Assembly: GCF_002929805.1 (NCBI RefSeq)
Contig: NZ_PJJM01000090.1
Coordinates: 27,559-91,558, forward strand
Origin: Cryobacterium sp. Y50
Lineage (GTDB): Bacteria > Actinomycetota > Actinomycetes > Actinomycetales > Microbacteriaceae
Length of the DNA: 64,000 nucleotides
Direction: 5' to 3'
In this document: positions 23,704 through 32,742 of the stretch, piece after piece
How the letters are laid out: each line of letters opens with the position of its first letter
How positions within the stretch are numbered: the stretch's first letter is position 1
The notes under the pieces: model-generated
The model's database searches: none
What the model saw: only the letters and a program-made list of their open reading frames with translations
What the model was told of the DNA's origin: nothing
Made by a program: the position numbers and the translations under genes

Positions 23704-24615
23704 ATGTCTGCCCCGTTCGACACGACCGAGAAATTTTCCGCCTACGCGCACCCCTCGAAACTGGTTTCCACACAGTGGCTGGCCCAACACCGGGGCGACG
23801 CCGGTCTCGTGGTGGTGGAGTCCGACGAGGACGTGCTGCTCTACGAAGTCGGCCACATTCGCGGTTCGGTCAAGATCGACTGGCATACCGACCTCAACGA
23901 CAAGGTCAATCGCGACTACATCGACGGTGCCGCCTTCGCCGCTTTGCTGTCGAGTAAGGGCATCGCCCGCGAAAGCACCGTAGTCATCTACGGTGACAAG
24001 AGCAACTGGTGGGCCGCCTACGCCCTCTGGGTCTTCACCCTGTTTGGCCACGACGACGTTCGCCTGCTTGATGGTGGCCGCGAGAAATGGCTCGCCGAGG
24101 AACGCGAGATGACCACGGATGCCTCAAGCGTCACCCGCACCGACTACCCCGTCGTCGAACGCGACGACGCTCCCATTCGGGCGTTCAAGGACGACGTCCT
24201 TGGCCACTTCGGTCAGCCACTCATCGACGTGCGCTCCCCCGAGGAATACAGCGGCGCCCGCACGACGATGCCGGCCTATCCCGAAGAGGGTGCCCTGCGC
24301 GGCGGCCACATTCCCTCGGCTGCTTCGGTGCCGTGGGCTCGCGCCGCAGACACGGACTCGACCTTTCGCTCGCGCAGCGAACTCGACGCGATCTATCGGG
24401 ATGAAGCCGGATTGACCGACGGCGACAACGTGATCGCCTATTGCCGCATCGGCGAACGGTCAAGCCACACCTGGTTTGTGCTGACCTACCTACTCGGCTT
24501 CGAGAATGTGCGCAATTACGACGGATCCTGGACCGAGTGGGGCAACGCCGTCGCCGTACCGATCGCCGTCGGCACCGAGCCCGGCGACGCCCCGGCTCCG
24601 GCTCCTCGCCGATGA
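23704..24615 (+). CDS. sseA: Thiosulfate/3-mercaptopyruvate sulfurtransferase (rhodanese)
   Basis: This 303-residue enzyme has two rhodanese domains, an inactive N-terminal one and a C-terminal one with the persulfide-forming Cys247 in CRIGERSSH. It transfers sulfane sulfur from thiosulfate or mercaptopyruvate to acceptors. The next gene, sufE, overlaps its stop (ATGA), which points to a sulfur relay from this enzyme to SufE. TGGAGG lies four bases before the ATG. Whether thiosulfate or mercaptopyruvate is the main donor cannot be decided by eye. Confidence 0.94.
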   Translation: MSAPFDTTEKFSAYAHPSKLVSTQWLAQHRGDAGLVVVESDEDVLLYEVGHIRGSVKIDWHTDLNDKVNRDYIDGAAFAALLSSKGIARESTVVIYGDKSNWWAAYALWVFTLFGHDDVRLLDGGREKWLAEEREMTTDASSVTRTDYPVVERDDAPIRAFKDDVLGHFGQPLIDVRSPEEYSGARTTMPAYPEEGALRGGHIPSAASVPWARAADTDSTFRSRSELDAIYRDEAGLTDGDNVIAYCRIGERSSHTWFVLTYLLGFENVRNYDGSWTEWGNAVAVPIAVGTEPGDAPAPAPRR

Positions 24616-25040
24616 CCACGGACCTGCTGGCCGAGATTCGGGAAGATTTTCTCGCCCTCGAGCAGAAGGATCGGCTGCTGTTGCTGCTCGAGTTCGCCAA
24701 CGAGCTGCCGAAACTTCCACAGAAGTTTCAGGATCACCCCGACCTGCTCGAACGCGTCGTCGAATGCCAGTCGCCGGTTTTCATCTTCGTTGAAGTGGAT
24801 GCCGATGGCTTGTTCCACCTGCACGCGACGGCTCCGCGCGAGTCACCCACCACCCGCGGCTTCGCGTCGATCCTCGCGCAGGGCCTCGACGGACTGAGCG
24901 TAGAGCGGGTGCTGGCCGTTCCCGATGACTACCCGCAGTCGATCGGACTGAACGAGGCTGTCTCACCACTGCGCCTGCGCGGCATGAGCGCCATGCTCGG
25001 CCGGGCCAAGCGTCAGGTGCGGGAGCGCGTGGAGGCGTGA
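24612..25040 (+). CDS. sufE: SufE-like sulfur acceptor protein
   Basis: This 142-residue SufE family protein accepts sulfur as a persulfide on Cys52 (VVECQSPVF) and passes it on for Fe-S cluster assembly or other sulfur chemistry. Conserved segments are [15 protein letters not shown] and [15 protein letters not shown]. Its ATG overlaps the stop of the sulfurtransferase gene, so the two are translated together. No sufS or sufBCD genes are nearby, which fits a pairing with the rhodanese rather than a cysteine desulfurase. Confidence 0.93.
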   Translation: MTTDLLAEIREDFLALEQKDRLLLLLEFANELPKLPQKFQDHPDLLERVVECQSPVFIFVEVDADGLFHLHATAPRESPTTRGFASILAQGLDGLSVERVLAVPDDYPQSIGLNEAVSPLRLRGMSAMLGRAKRQVRERVEA

Positions 25041-25052
25041 CCCTCGGCGCGG

Positions 25053-26270
25053 TCAGCGCTGCGCTAGCCGAGCCAGCCAGCCGGCAATTTCGGCGTTCCA
25101 CCGGCCAGGGTCGTAGTTCCACAATTTAGTGTGACGCGCCTCGGTGAACGCTACAAAGGTCACCTCGTCGGGCCGCCGGTCGGCGAGGCGGCGCGACCCG
25201 GTCGCCGGAACAAAGCCGTCATCGTCGCTGTGCAGTAGCAGAATGGGCCGGTGCAGGTCGCGGGCGCGCGCCACGAAGTCGAGCCGCCCGAAGTCGATCG
25301 GCGCTCTGAGTCCGGTCAACCACTGTCCCCGACGTGACCCCATCAGCGCGACTGCTCCGCGGGCGATCTGCCTCGGTAACCGGCGATCGATGGCCTGCGC
25401 GGCCACGACGTCGGCCCAGTCGATCACGGGAGATTCCAGCACCATCCCGACGATCAGGGGTGCCTGCGCGCTGCGGGTGAGGGCCTGCAAACAGATCGCT
25501 CCCCCCATCGACCAGCCCATCAGCACGACGCTGGTCGCGCCCTGGTCGGCGGCAAAGCTGATGGCCGCATCGACGTCGGCCCACTCCGTGTCGCCCAGCC
25601 CGTAGCGCCCGTCGGGGCTAGCCGGGGCGTCTCCGTCGTTGCGGTAGGAGACGAGCAGCGACGTGTAACCGGCCGCCCGAAACACGGGCACCGCCCGCAG
25701 CGCCTCCTCTCGGCGCACCGCCCGTCCGTGCACCTGGACCACCCAGCGACCACCGGCGGCTGCGGCATCCGCTGGAATGAGCCAGGCGGGGGCCGGGCCA
25801 AGCGCGGTCGGGACGATGACATTTTGCCAGGTAAAGCCGAGATCGTCGGGACCGGTGTAGAGCCAGCCGCTGAACCGGCCGTGCCGGGCCGCCTGGAGGT
25901 CGCCGTAGTCCACCGCGAGGATGCGCCGGCTGACGGTTGCGGCCGTTCGCTCGGTGATCGCGCCGACCCGGGCGTGGCCAGTGTCGTTGCCGAAGAAGAA
26001 GCTGTAGTCGCCTGGGAGCATCGAATCACGGTGCCGTTGCAGGGTGATCAGGCCGCGTCCGAGGTCGACCGCGAATACCCGCGTGTCATCCTCACGTCTG
26101 GTCGGAGGTGTGACGATGGTTTTGGCCATGACCGCGGCGAGAACGGCGCCGGCGGTAAGACCAGCGACGGCCGCGCCGGCGATGGCCATGCCGGTGACAG
26201 CCAGCATCGGTCCCAGAATCGACCGTTGTGCAGCGTCTCCGCGCCCGTTTGGGGGCTGTGCCTCGTTCAC
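25053..26270 (-). CDS. Membrane-anchored alpha/beta hydrolase
   Basis: The 405-residue protein has one or two N-terminal membrane segments (LAVTGMAIAGAAVAGLTAGAVLAAVMA). An alpha/beta hydrolase domain follows, with nucleophile motif GWSMGG and a C-terminal region containing LLHSDDDGFVP (acid) and ARHTKLW (histidine). The catalytic domain may face the outside. Substrate is unknown. The GTG at 26268-26270 is preferred as start because GGAGG lies five bases upstream. An earlier in-frame GTG at 26307-26309 has no such signal. It is convergent with sufE, 12 bp away. Confidence 0.85.
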   Translation of the reverse strand: MNEAQPPNGRGDAAQRSILGPMLAVTGMAIAGAAVAGLTAGAVLAAVMAKTIVTPPTRREDDTRVFAVDLGRGLITLQRHRDSMLPGDYSFFFGNDTGHARVGAITERTAATVSRRILAVDYGDLQAARHGRFSGWLYTGPDDLGFTWQNVIVPTALGPAPAWLIPADAAAAGGRWVVQVHGRAVRREEALRAVPVFRAAGYTSLLVSYRNDGDAPASPDGRYGLGDTEWADVDAAISFAADQGATSVVLMGWSMGGAICLQALTRSAQAPLIVGMVLESPVIDWADVVAAQAIDRRLPRQIARGAVALMGSRRGQWLTGLRAPIDFGRLDFVARARDLHRPILLLHSDDDGFVPATGSRRLADRRPDEVTFVAFTEARHTKLWNYDPGRWNAEIAGWLARLAQR

Positions 26271-26334
26271 CTGCACCTCCAACTGGTCGGCGTGCCTCAC
26301 GGACAACACCCAGAAAAAACTCTAGTCTGCAGAC

Positions 26335-26925
26335 GTGCCCGAAACTGATCAATCGCTGCCCGTCGAATTTGCCGCGGCTTTGTCAATGATTCGTCGCGCC
26401 ACGAGTCGGGCCGAATTAGTTGTCACCGAGATTTCCGCGCCGGCCCAGCTGGCGCCGTACTCCTTCGCCCTGGCGGCAAATATCACGCCGGTCCGACACG
26501 GCAAGGACTCCGAACTCGGAACCGGCCGATTCATTCTGTTGTACGACCCGGATGAGCCAGACGGGTGGAACGGTGCGTTTCGCGTCGTCTGCTTTGCACA
26601 GGCGCCGCTCGAGGTAGAAATCGGACTCGATCCCTTTCTGGCGAAGGTCACCTGGGCCTGGCTGGTCGATGCTCTGAACTCCCGCAAGGCCAGGTACACC
26701 GCGGCGTCGGGAACGGCGACTAAAATAATCTCGTCAGGCTTTGGCGAACTCGCCAAACAGGGAGATGGCGCGCAGATTGAGCTGCGCGCGTCGTGGACAC
26801 CCCTGGATCACAATCTCATCGCCCACGTCGAGGGGTGGGGCGAGCTGCTCTGCATGCTCGCCGGACTCCCTCCCGCTGGGGAAGGAGTCAGCATGTTGTC
26901 AGCACGCCGAGCAGCCCGTGGCTGA
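26335..26925 (+). CDS. DUF3000 domain protein
   Basis: This is a 196-residue DUF3000 protein, recognised by FAAALSMIRRATSRAEL, EISAPAQLAPYSFALAA and the C-terminal WTPLDHNLIAHVEGWGELLCMLAGLPP. The family is confined to actinobacteria, usually directly before RNase D, and has no known function. It begins with a GTG. Its last eight bases overlap the RNase D start, so the two are coupled, which suggests a shared role in RNA metabolism, an inference only. Confidence 0.9.
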   Translation: MPETDQSLPVEFAAALSMIRRATSRAELVVTEISAPAQLAPYSFALAANITPVRHGKDSELGTGRFILLYDPDEPDGWNGAFRVVCFAQAPLEVEIGLDPFLAKVTWAWLVDALNSRKARYTAASGTATKIISSGFGELAKQGDGAQIELRASWTPLDHNLIAHVEGWGELLCMLAGLPPAGEGVSMLSARRAARG

Positions 26926-28141
26926 ATCGCAATCCAACCAGACCATCGTTGTGCACCGGGTCGTGGATACCCACGAGGCCTACCTGGCCGCCACGGCCGC
27001 CCTGGCGGCCGGGAATGGGCCGATCGGGGTCGACGCGGAGCGGGCATCCGGTTTCACCTATTCGCAACGCGCCTATCTCATTCAGATTTACCGTCGCGGC
27101 GCCGGAACGTTTCTGTTCGACCCACCGCCGATCGGCGATTTCAGTGAACTGAACGAGGCCCTCGCCGACGTGGAGTGGATTCTGCACGCCGCCAGCCAGG
27201 ACCTCGCCTGCCTGCGCGAGGTGGGACTTGACCCGGCACACATTTTCGACACCGAGTTGGCTGCCCGACTGCTCGGCATCCCCCGTGTCGGCCTTGGCAC
27301 CGTGGTGGAAGAGCTGCTCGGCATTCACCTGGCCAAGGAACACTCAGCCGCCAACTGGTCGACCCGGCCGCTGCCGGAATCGTGGCTGGTCTACGCCGCC
27401 CTCGACGTGGAGCTGCTGCCCGACCTGCGCGACCGTATGGTCGATCTGTTGGTGGAATCCGACAAGACCGAAATCGCCGATCAGGAATTCGCCGCGACCC
27501 TGGCCAAGGAGGCCAAGGCCGCCCGCGTCGACCCGTGGCGACGATTGTCCGGTCTGCACTCGCTGCGCGGCCAGCGCAACCTCGCGGTCGCCCGGGAGCT
27601 CTGGCTGGCCCGCGACGAATTCGCCCGTGACGTGGATGTCTCCCCCGGCCGCCTGGTTCCTGACGCCTCCCTGCTCGCCGCGGCCCGGGTGCTCCCCGCG
27701 ACCCGCCAGGCGCTGTCCGACCTGCGCGAGTTCAACGGGCGAGCGAGTCGCAACGAACTCGACCGCTGGTGGGCCGCCATTCAGCGTGGCCTCGCTACCA
27801 CCGAGTTGCCGCCGCTCAAGGCGAGCAACGACACCCTCCCGCCACCGCGCGCCTGGGCCGACCGTAACCCCGAGGCAGACGTGCGCTACAAGGCGGCGAG
27901 GGCTGCGCTGCAGACCGTCACCGACGAGTTGGCGATTCCCCTGGAGAACCTGCTGACCCCGGACTTTTTGCGTCGGGTGGCATGGACGCCGCCGGAGCCG
28001 CCGGATTCGGCATCCGTCGGAGAAGCGCTGACCCAGTTAGGGGCGCGACGCTGGCAAGTTGACGTGACTGCACAATTGATAGCGGATGCTTTTGTAGCAG
28101 TTCCACAAATGGCCGATCCCGTGTCGGATCTGGAGTCGTAG
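26918..28141 (+). CDS. rnd: Ribonuclease D-like 3'-5' exonuclease
   Basis: This 407-residue protein has a DEDDy exonuclease domain followed by an HRDC domain. Metal ligands lie in IGVDAERASG, ASQDLACLREVGL and YAALDVELLPDLRDRM (the Tyr-x3-Asp motif). The HRDC part begins near LSGLHSLRGQRNLAVARELW. It probably trims stable RNA precursors. The start is a GTG at 26918-26920 overlapping the DUF3000 gene. In other actinobacteria this pair lies next to dxs, and here dxs is 11.5 kb away, separated by fadAB and an inserted island. Confidence 0.93.
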   Translation: MAESQSNQTIVVHRVVDTHEAYLAATAALAAGNGPIGVDAERASGFTYSQRAYLIQIYRRGAGTFLFDPPPIGDFSELNEALADVEWILHAASQDLACLREVGLDPAHIFDTELAARLLGIPRVGLGTVVEELLGIHLAKEHSAANWSTRPLPESWLVYAALDVELLPDLRDRMVDLLVESDKTEIADQEFAATLAKEAKAARVDPWRRLSGLHSLRGQRNLAVARELWLARDEFARDVDVSPGRLVPDASLLAAARVLPATRQALSDLREFNGRASRNELDRWWAAIQRGLATTELPPLKASNDTLPPPRAWADRNPEADVRYKAARAALQTVTDELAIPLENLLTPDFLRRVAWTPPEPPDSASVGEALTQLGARRWQVDVTAQLIADAFVAVPQMADPVSDLES

Positions 28142-28190
28142 GATCCGGCAAACGATTCGGGTGGGAAATTTCGCCGCCGTAGGATCGAAA

Positions 28191-28205
28191 CGACCTGACA
28201 GGTCG
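28191..28205. promoter_or_regulatory. Palindromic candidate operator upstream of fadAB
   Basis: CGACCTGACAGGTCG is a perfect 15-bp palindrome 35 bp before the fadA start. The half-site GACCTGAC recurs at 28211-28218. A TetR-type fatty acid regulator could bind here. Confidence 0.55.
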
Positions 28206-28239
28206 ATTTTGACCTGACCCAACACGTACTGGAGGCATT

Positions 28240-29445
28240 GTGGCCGAGAGAGCAGAAGTCGTCTTTGTGGACGGGGTCCGAACCCCGTTCGGACGCGCCG
28301 GCGAAAAGGGCATGTACTGGAATACCCGAGCCGATGACCTCGTGGTCAAGGCGATCATCGGGTTGATGGAACGCAACCCGGGGGTACCCCCGGAGCGTAT
28401 TGACGACGTCGCGATCGCTGCCACAACACAGACCGGCGACCAGGGCTTGACCCTCGGTCGCACGGCTGCACTGCTGGCCGGGCTGCCGAAATCGGTGCCC
28501 GGATTCGCGATCGACCGCATGTGCGCCGGGGCGATGACCGCGGTGACTATGATGGGGTCCTCGATCGGTTTCGGTGCCTACGACCTCGCCATCGCTGGCG
28601 GCGTCGAGCACATGGGTCGTCACCCGATGGGTTTTGGGGCCGACCCGAACCCACGATTCCTCTCCGAGCGGCTCGTCAGCGAAGACGCCCTCAACATGGG
28701 AGCGACCGCTGAGCGCATTCACGACCGGTTCCCCGAATACACCAAGGAACGTTCAGACCGGTTCGCGCTGCGCAGCCAGCAGAAGGTCGCCGCGGCCTAC
28801 GAAGCTGGCACGATTCAGCCCGACCTGATTTCCGTTGCGACCCGCAGCGAATCGGGCTGGGGCCTGGCGACGCGCGACGAAGCGCCGCGCCCGGAGACGA
28901 CCATGGAGGGACTGGCCGGCCTGCGCACCCCTTTCCGCTCCCACGGACGGGTCACCGCCGGCAACGCCTCTGGGCTCAATGACGGCGCATCTGCGTGCCT
29001 GCTGGCCAGCCGCGCCACCGCCGAGGAGCTCGGCCTCGGCGTGAAGATGACCATGACGAGCTTCGCCTTCGCCGGCGTAGAACCGGAGGTCATGGGCCTC
29101 GGCCCGATACCCTCGACCGAGAAGGCGCTGCGCAAGGCGGGCCTGTCGATCACCGACATCGGCCTGTTCGAGCTCAATGAAGCCTTCGCTGTGCAGGTCA
29201 TCTCCTTCCTCGACCACTTCGGCATCGATGACGAGGATCCGCGTGTGAACGAATACGGCGGAGCGATTGCGGTGGGGCATCCGCTTGCCAGCTCGGGCGT
29301 TCGCCTGATGAACCAGCTGGCCCACCAGTTCGAGCGCCACCCGGAAGTGCGCTACGGTCTCACCGCCATGTGCATCGGTCTCGGCCAGGGTGGCACCGTG
29401 ATTTGGGAAAACCCGCACTTCAACAAGAAGGCAGCGAAGCGATGA
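28240..29445 (+). CDS. fadA: Acetyl-CoA acyltransferase (3-ketoacyl-CoA thiolase)
   Basis: This 401-residue thiolase catalyses the last step of beta-oxidation, cleaving 3-ketoacyl-CoA with CoA. The nucleophile is Cys95 in DRMCAGAMTA. The C-terminal base motifs are GGAIAVGHPLASSG and MCIGLGQGG. It starts with GTG four bases after GGAGG. The next gene (fadB) overlaps its stop by four bases, forming the alpha2-beta2-type fatty acid oxidation pair. Confidence 0.95.
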   Translation: MAERAEVVFVDGVRTPFGRAGEKGMYWNTRADDLVVKAIIGLMERNPGVPPERIDDVAIAATTQTGDQGLTLGRTAALLAGLPKSVPGFAIDRMCAGAMTAVTMMGSSIGFGAYDLAIAGGVEHMGRHPMGFGADPNPRFLSERLVSEDALNMGATAERIHDRFPEYTKERSDRFALRSQQKVAAAYEAGTIQPDLISVATRSESGWGLATRDEAPRPETTMEGLAGLRTPFRSHGRVTAGNASGLNDGASACLLASRATAEELGLGVKMTMTSFAFAGVEPEVMGLGPIPSTEKALRKAGLSITDIGLFELNEAFAVQVISFLDHFGIDDEDPRVNEYGGAIAVGHPLASSGVRLMNQLAHQFERHPEVRYGLTAMCIGLGQGGTVIWENPHFNKKAAKR

Positions 29446-31622
29446 CCGACACGGGCACAATTAATTACGACTCCTTAGACTTCTCCCCGCTGATCGCGAT
29501 CTCCACTGACGAGGTCGTCACGCACTCTTTTGTGCGCGATGTACCGCTGAGTGCCGACCGCACCCTGGCCCTGGTGACCCTGGACAACGGGCGTGACCAC
29601 ACCCGGCCGAACACGCTTGGCCCGGTCACCCTGCTCGAGTTTGCCGCCACTCTGGACGAGCTGGCAGCTCGCGCCGGGCGGGGCGAGATTCACGGCGTCG
29701 CCGTCACCGGCAAGCCGTTCATTCTCGCCGCCGGAGCGGACCTCAGCAAGGTGGCCGAAATCCCCTCGCTCGAGGTCGGCAGGCTGCTCAGCCAGCTCGG
29801 CCATCACTCCCTCGGTAAGCTCGACACCCTCGGTGTGCCGTCGTTCGTCTTCATCAACGGACTCGCACTCGGCGGCGGGCTCGAAATTGGCCTGAACGCG
29901 GGCTACCGTACGGTGGACGCGGCCGTGCCCGCGATCGCATTGCCCGAGGTCTTTCTCGGCCTGATCCCCGGCTGGGGTGGCTCCTACCTGCTACCCAACC
30001 TGATCGGCATCGAGAATGCTTTGAAGATCATCATCGAGAATCCGCTCAAGAACAACCGTACCCTGACCGGAGCGGATGCCCTCGCCCTCGGCGTCGCGGA
30101 TGTCATGTTCACTTCGGCGCGGTTCCTCGAGGACTCCATCGCCTGGGCCGACGGGGTGATCGCCGGTACGACGAAGGTGTCTCGCCCGAACACCCCCGGC
30201 AAGATGGAACGCCTGGTCAAATGGGACGTTGCCATCAATATCGCCCGCAAGATGCTCGTTAACCGCATCGGTGAAGTCGCGAAGTCTCCCGATGTTGCGC
30301 TCAATCTGCTGCAAGCGGCCAAGAGCGGTAACCGCGCCGAAGGTTTCCAGCGCGAAGACGAGGCCCTGGCCGGTCTCATCGCCGGCGACCAGCTGCAGGC
30401 GAGCATCTACGCCTTCAACCTCGTGCAAAAGCGGGCAAAACGCCCGGCCGGAGCGCCGGACAAGAAGCTCGCCCGACCGATCACCAAGGTCGGCGTGATC
30501 GGCGCCGGCCTCATGGCTAGCCAGTTCGCGTTGCTGTTCGTGCGGCGACTCAAGGTGCCCGTCGTCATCACCGACCTCGACCAGGCCCGCGTTGACAAAG
30601 GTGTTGCTTACATTCACGGGGAGATCGCGGCCCTCGAGGCTAAGAATCGAATCTCCTCCGACGAGGCCAACCGGCTGCGCGCGCTCGTCACCGGCACGAC
30701 CGACAAGTCGTTATTCTCCGACGCCGACTGGGTGATCGAGGCCGTCTTCGAAGAGCTCGGCGTCAAGCAGAACGTGTTCGCCGAGATCGAGAAGTTCGTG
30801 TCGCCCGAGACGATTCTGGCGACGAACACATCGTCGCTGTCGGTCGAGCAGATCGGGTCGAAGCTTGCGCACCCGGAGCGCCTGGTCGGCTTCCACTTCT
30901 TCAACCCGGTCGCGGTTATGCCGCTGATCGAGGTGGTCAACACCCCGCAGACCGACGAGATCACCCTCGCGACCGCCATGGTCATCGCCGGCAAACTGCG
31001 CAAGAATGCGGTGATCACCAGGGACACCCCCGGCTTCGTGGTCAACCGTGTACTCGCCAAGCTGCTCGGTGAAGCAATGCACGCCGTTGATACCGGAACG
31101 CCCCTCGAAGTCGTGGAGGCCGCTGTGGCGCCGTTCGGGCTGCCGATGAGCCCGTTTGAGCTGCTCGAGCTGGTCGGCCTCACCGTGGGCGCTCACGTGC
31201 TCGACACGCACCATGCGGCCTTCCCCGACCGGTTCTTCGAGAGCGACAACCTGCACAAGCTTGCCGCGCACGGCAAAATTCTCGAACGGGACGGTAAGGG
31301 ACGCCGTACCGGCTTCGACAAGGGTGCACTAAAGATCATCTCCGGCGGCAGCACGCCAATGACCGCCGAGCAGATTCTGCAGCGCGTCGAAGACGGCCTG
31401 GTCGATGAAATCAAGCGGATGCTCGACGACGACGTTGTGCATGCGGCCGAGGACATCGACCTGTGCATGATCCTCGGCGCCGGCTGGCCGTTCCAGATGG
31501 GCGGGATCACCCCGTACCTCGACCGGGTCGGCGCGAGCGAGCGGGTCTTCGGCGGAACCTTCCACACCCCGGCGATCCGCGGCATCTGTGCTGCCGTCGG
31601 GGCGACCTCCGCTCAAAGATAG
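29442..31622 (+). CDS. fadB: Fatty acid oxidation multifunctional protein (enoyl-CoA hydratase / 3-hydroxyacyl-CoA dehydrogenase)
   Basis: This 726-residue protein has an N-terminal enoyl-CoA hydratase domain (VTGKPFILAAGADLSKVAE, INGLALGGGLEIGLN, about residues 1-190). A Rossmann domain for NAD begins near residue 352 (VIGAGLMASQFALL), with VGFHFFNPVAVMPLIEVV and a C-terminal 3-hydroxyacyl-CoA dehydrogenase part. It performs two middle steps of beta-oxidation and probably binds FadA. The ATG at 29442 overlaps the fadA stop. Downstream come strong GC-rich hairpins and then the inserted island. Confidence 0.95.
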   Translation: MTDTGTINYDSLDFSPLIAISTDEVVTHSFVRDVPLSADRTLALVTLDNGRDHTRPNTLGPVTLLEFAATLDELAARAGRGEIHGVAVTGKPFILAAGADLSKVAEIPSLEVGRLLSQLGHHSLGKLDTLGVPSFVFINGLALGGGLEIGLNAGYRTVDAAVPAIALPEVFLGLIPGWGGSYLLPNLIGIENALKIIIENPLKNNRTLTGADALALGVADVMFTSARFLEDSIAWADGVIAGTTKVSRPNTPGKMERLVKWDVAINIARKMLVNRIGEVAKSPDVALNLLQAAKSGNRAEGFQREDEALAGLIAGDQLQASIYAFNLVQKRAKRPAGAPDKKLARPITKVGVIGAGLMASQFALLFVRRLKVPVVITDLDQARVDKGVAYIHGEIAALEAKNRISSDEANRLRALVTGTTDKSLFSDADWVIEAVFEELGVKQNVFAEIEKFVSPETILATNTSSLSVEQIGSKLAHPERLVGFHFFNPVAVMPLIEVVNTPQTDEITLATAMVIAGKLRKNAVITRDTPGFVVNRVLAKLLGEAMHAVDTGTPLEVVEAAVAPFGLPMSPFELLELVGLTVGAHVLDTHHAAFPDRFFESDNLHKLAAHGKILERDGKGRRTGFDKGALKIISGGSTPMTAEQILQRVEDGLVDEIKRMLDDDVVHAAEDIDLCMILGAGWPFQMGGITPYLDRVGASERVFGGTFHTPAIRGICAAVGATSAQR

Positions 31623-31664
31623 CGAGAACGGGGCCGGGTCATTGACCGGGCCCACCTTATGGTC

Positions 31665-31692
31665 GCGGGCCCAGTTTATAAGCTGGGCCCGC
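31665..31692 (+). terminator. GC-rich terminator after fadB
   Basis: GCGGGCCCAG and CTGGGCCCGC form a perfect 10-bp stem with an AT-rich eight-base loop. Another hairpin precedes it at about 31631-31653 and a palindrome follows at 31692-31712. This cluster lies between fadB and the left insertion sequence. Confidence 0.8.
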
Positions 31693-31720
31693 GGACGGGG
31701 CCCGGGCCCGTCCATGTTCT

Positions 31721-32548
31721 TAGGGCCTGTAAATCAATAACACGCGTAGTTCAGGGTTGATCTGCTGGGCTTACGGTGTAGTTTCAGTCGCCGTGGAAGT
31801 CGTGCCTGGTGAGGTGTTGTGTTTCCAGGTCTGCCATCTCACGGTCGGTGATCTTGATGCCTCTGGGGTACAAAGTGTCGTCGAGTCCGGCGGTGACGGT
31901 TAGGCCGGTGCGGGCAGCCATGTCATACACGCCGTAGGGCGTGACCTTGCCGAGTTCCCCCATGAAGTCGTAGACGCTGGTCGCCACCGCCTCACCAGCC
32001 GGCCGGTACTCCCGACCAACGTTGCGGAAGTTGCCGACCAGCTCCTTCTTCTTGCCGTCCACACTGATCACCGGCTGCCCGGCCGCGAGGTGCTCTACGG
32101 CCGCGGCGTTGATGTAGGCGAACTGGGCATCCCGGTCCGGATAGTGGCCGCCCTCGATCGTCATGGCGTTGCCCTGAAGGCTGAAGTTCTCCTCCCGCAG
32201 CAGGCGCGCCACGGTCGGGGCCGACACCGGGCAGCCCGCCTGCGTGAGCTCGTCGGCCAGGTGGCGCAGACTCTTCGTCGTCCACCGCAGCGGCGACTCC
32301 GGATCGCCACGCGACTCGGGCTCCACCAGCGCCAGCAGCGCCGCCCTCCCCGGATCGGTCTTGGTCACACTCTTGCGACCACCACCGACCCGCCGGGTCC
32401 GCCCCAACGGCTCATCACCGGCGTCCAACTCCCGCACGCCCCCGGTCACCGTAACCCGGCTCACCCCAGCCGCCCGGGCCACTACCGCGACCCCCGCCAT
32501 GCCCCAGCACCCGAGCCTCAGCGCCCATCAGCAACCGTCGCTGACGCT
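31721..32548 (-). mobile_element. Defective ISAzo13-family insertion sequence, left copy
   Basis: The left end TAGGGCCTGTAAATCAA matches the left end of the copy at 39248. Homology between the copies stops at about 32548, so the other inverted repeat is lost. The internal transposase frame is damaged, as described at 31784-32500. Confidence 0.8.
31784..32500 (-). pseudogene. ISAzo13-family DDE transposase, internally deleted
   Basis: The 238-residue reading frame shows typical family sequence: RRVGGGRKSVTKTDPG, SPLRWTTKSLRHLADEL and VISVDGKKKELVGNF with the first catalytic Asp. It then jumps from PYGVYDMAA straight to RTGLTVTAGLD and the terminal LTRHDFHGD. The stretch with the second catalytic Asp and the Glu, roughly 100 residues, is missing in frame, and the N-terminus is frameshifted near 32500. 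It cannot be an active transposase by itself. Confidence 0.85.
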
Positions 32549-32742
32549 ATTGCCACACCGCCCGGAAGTAGGGTCCTGACTCCCTCATGATCGTTTCTAG
32601 CCCAAGGTTTTCCCAAGGTCGGCCGAGCAAGGTTGCCCCGTAGACCTCCACACCCGTGACCAAGCCATTCCGCCCTGATTCGTTCCAGCTCAAAGGTCCG
32701 GCTTGACCTCAGCACACCATCAATGCCGTTACAGGGAGACCA

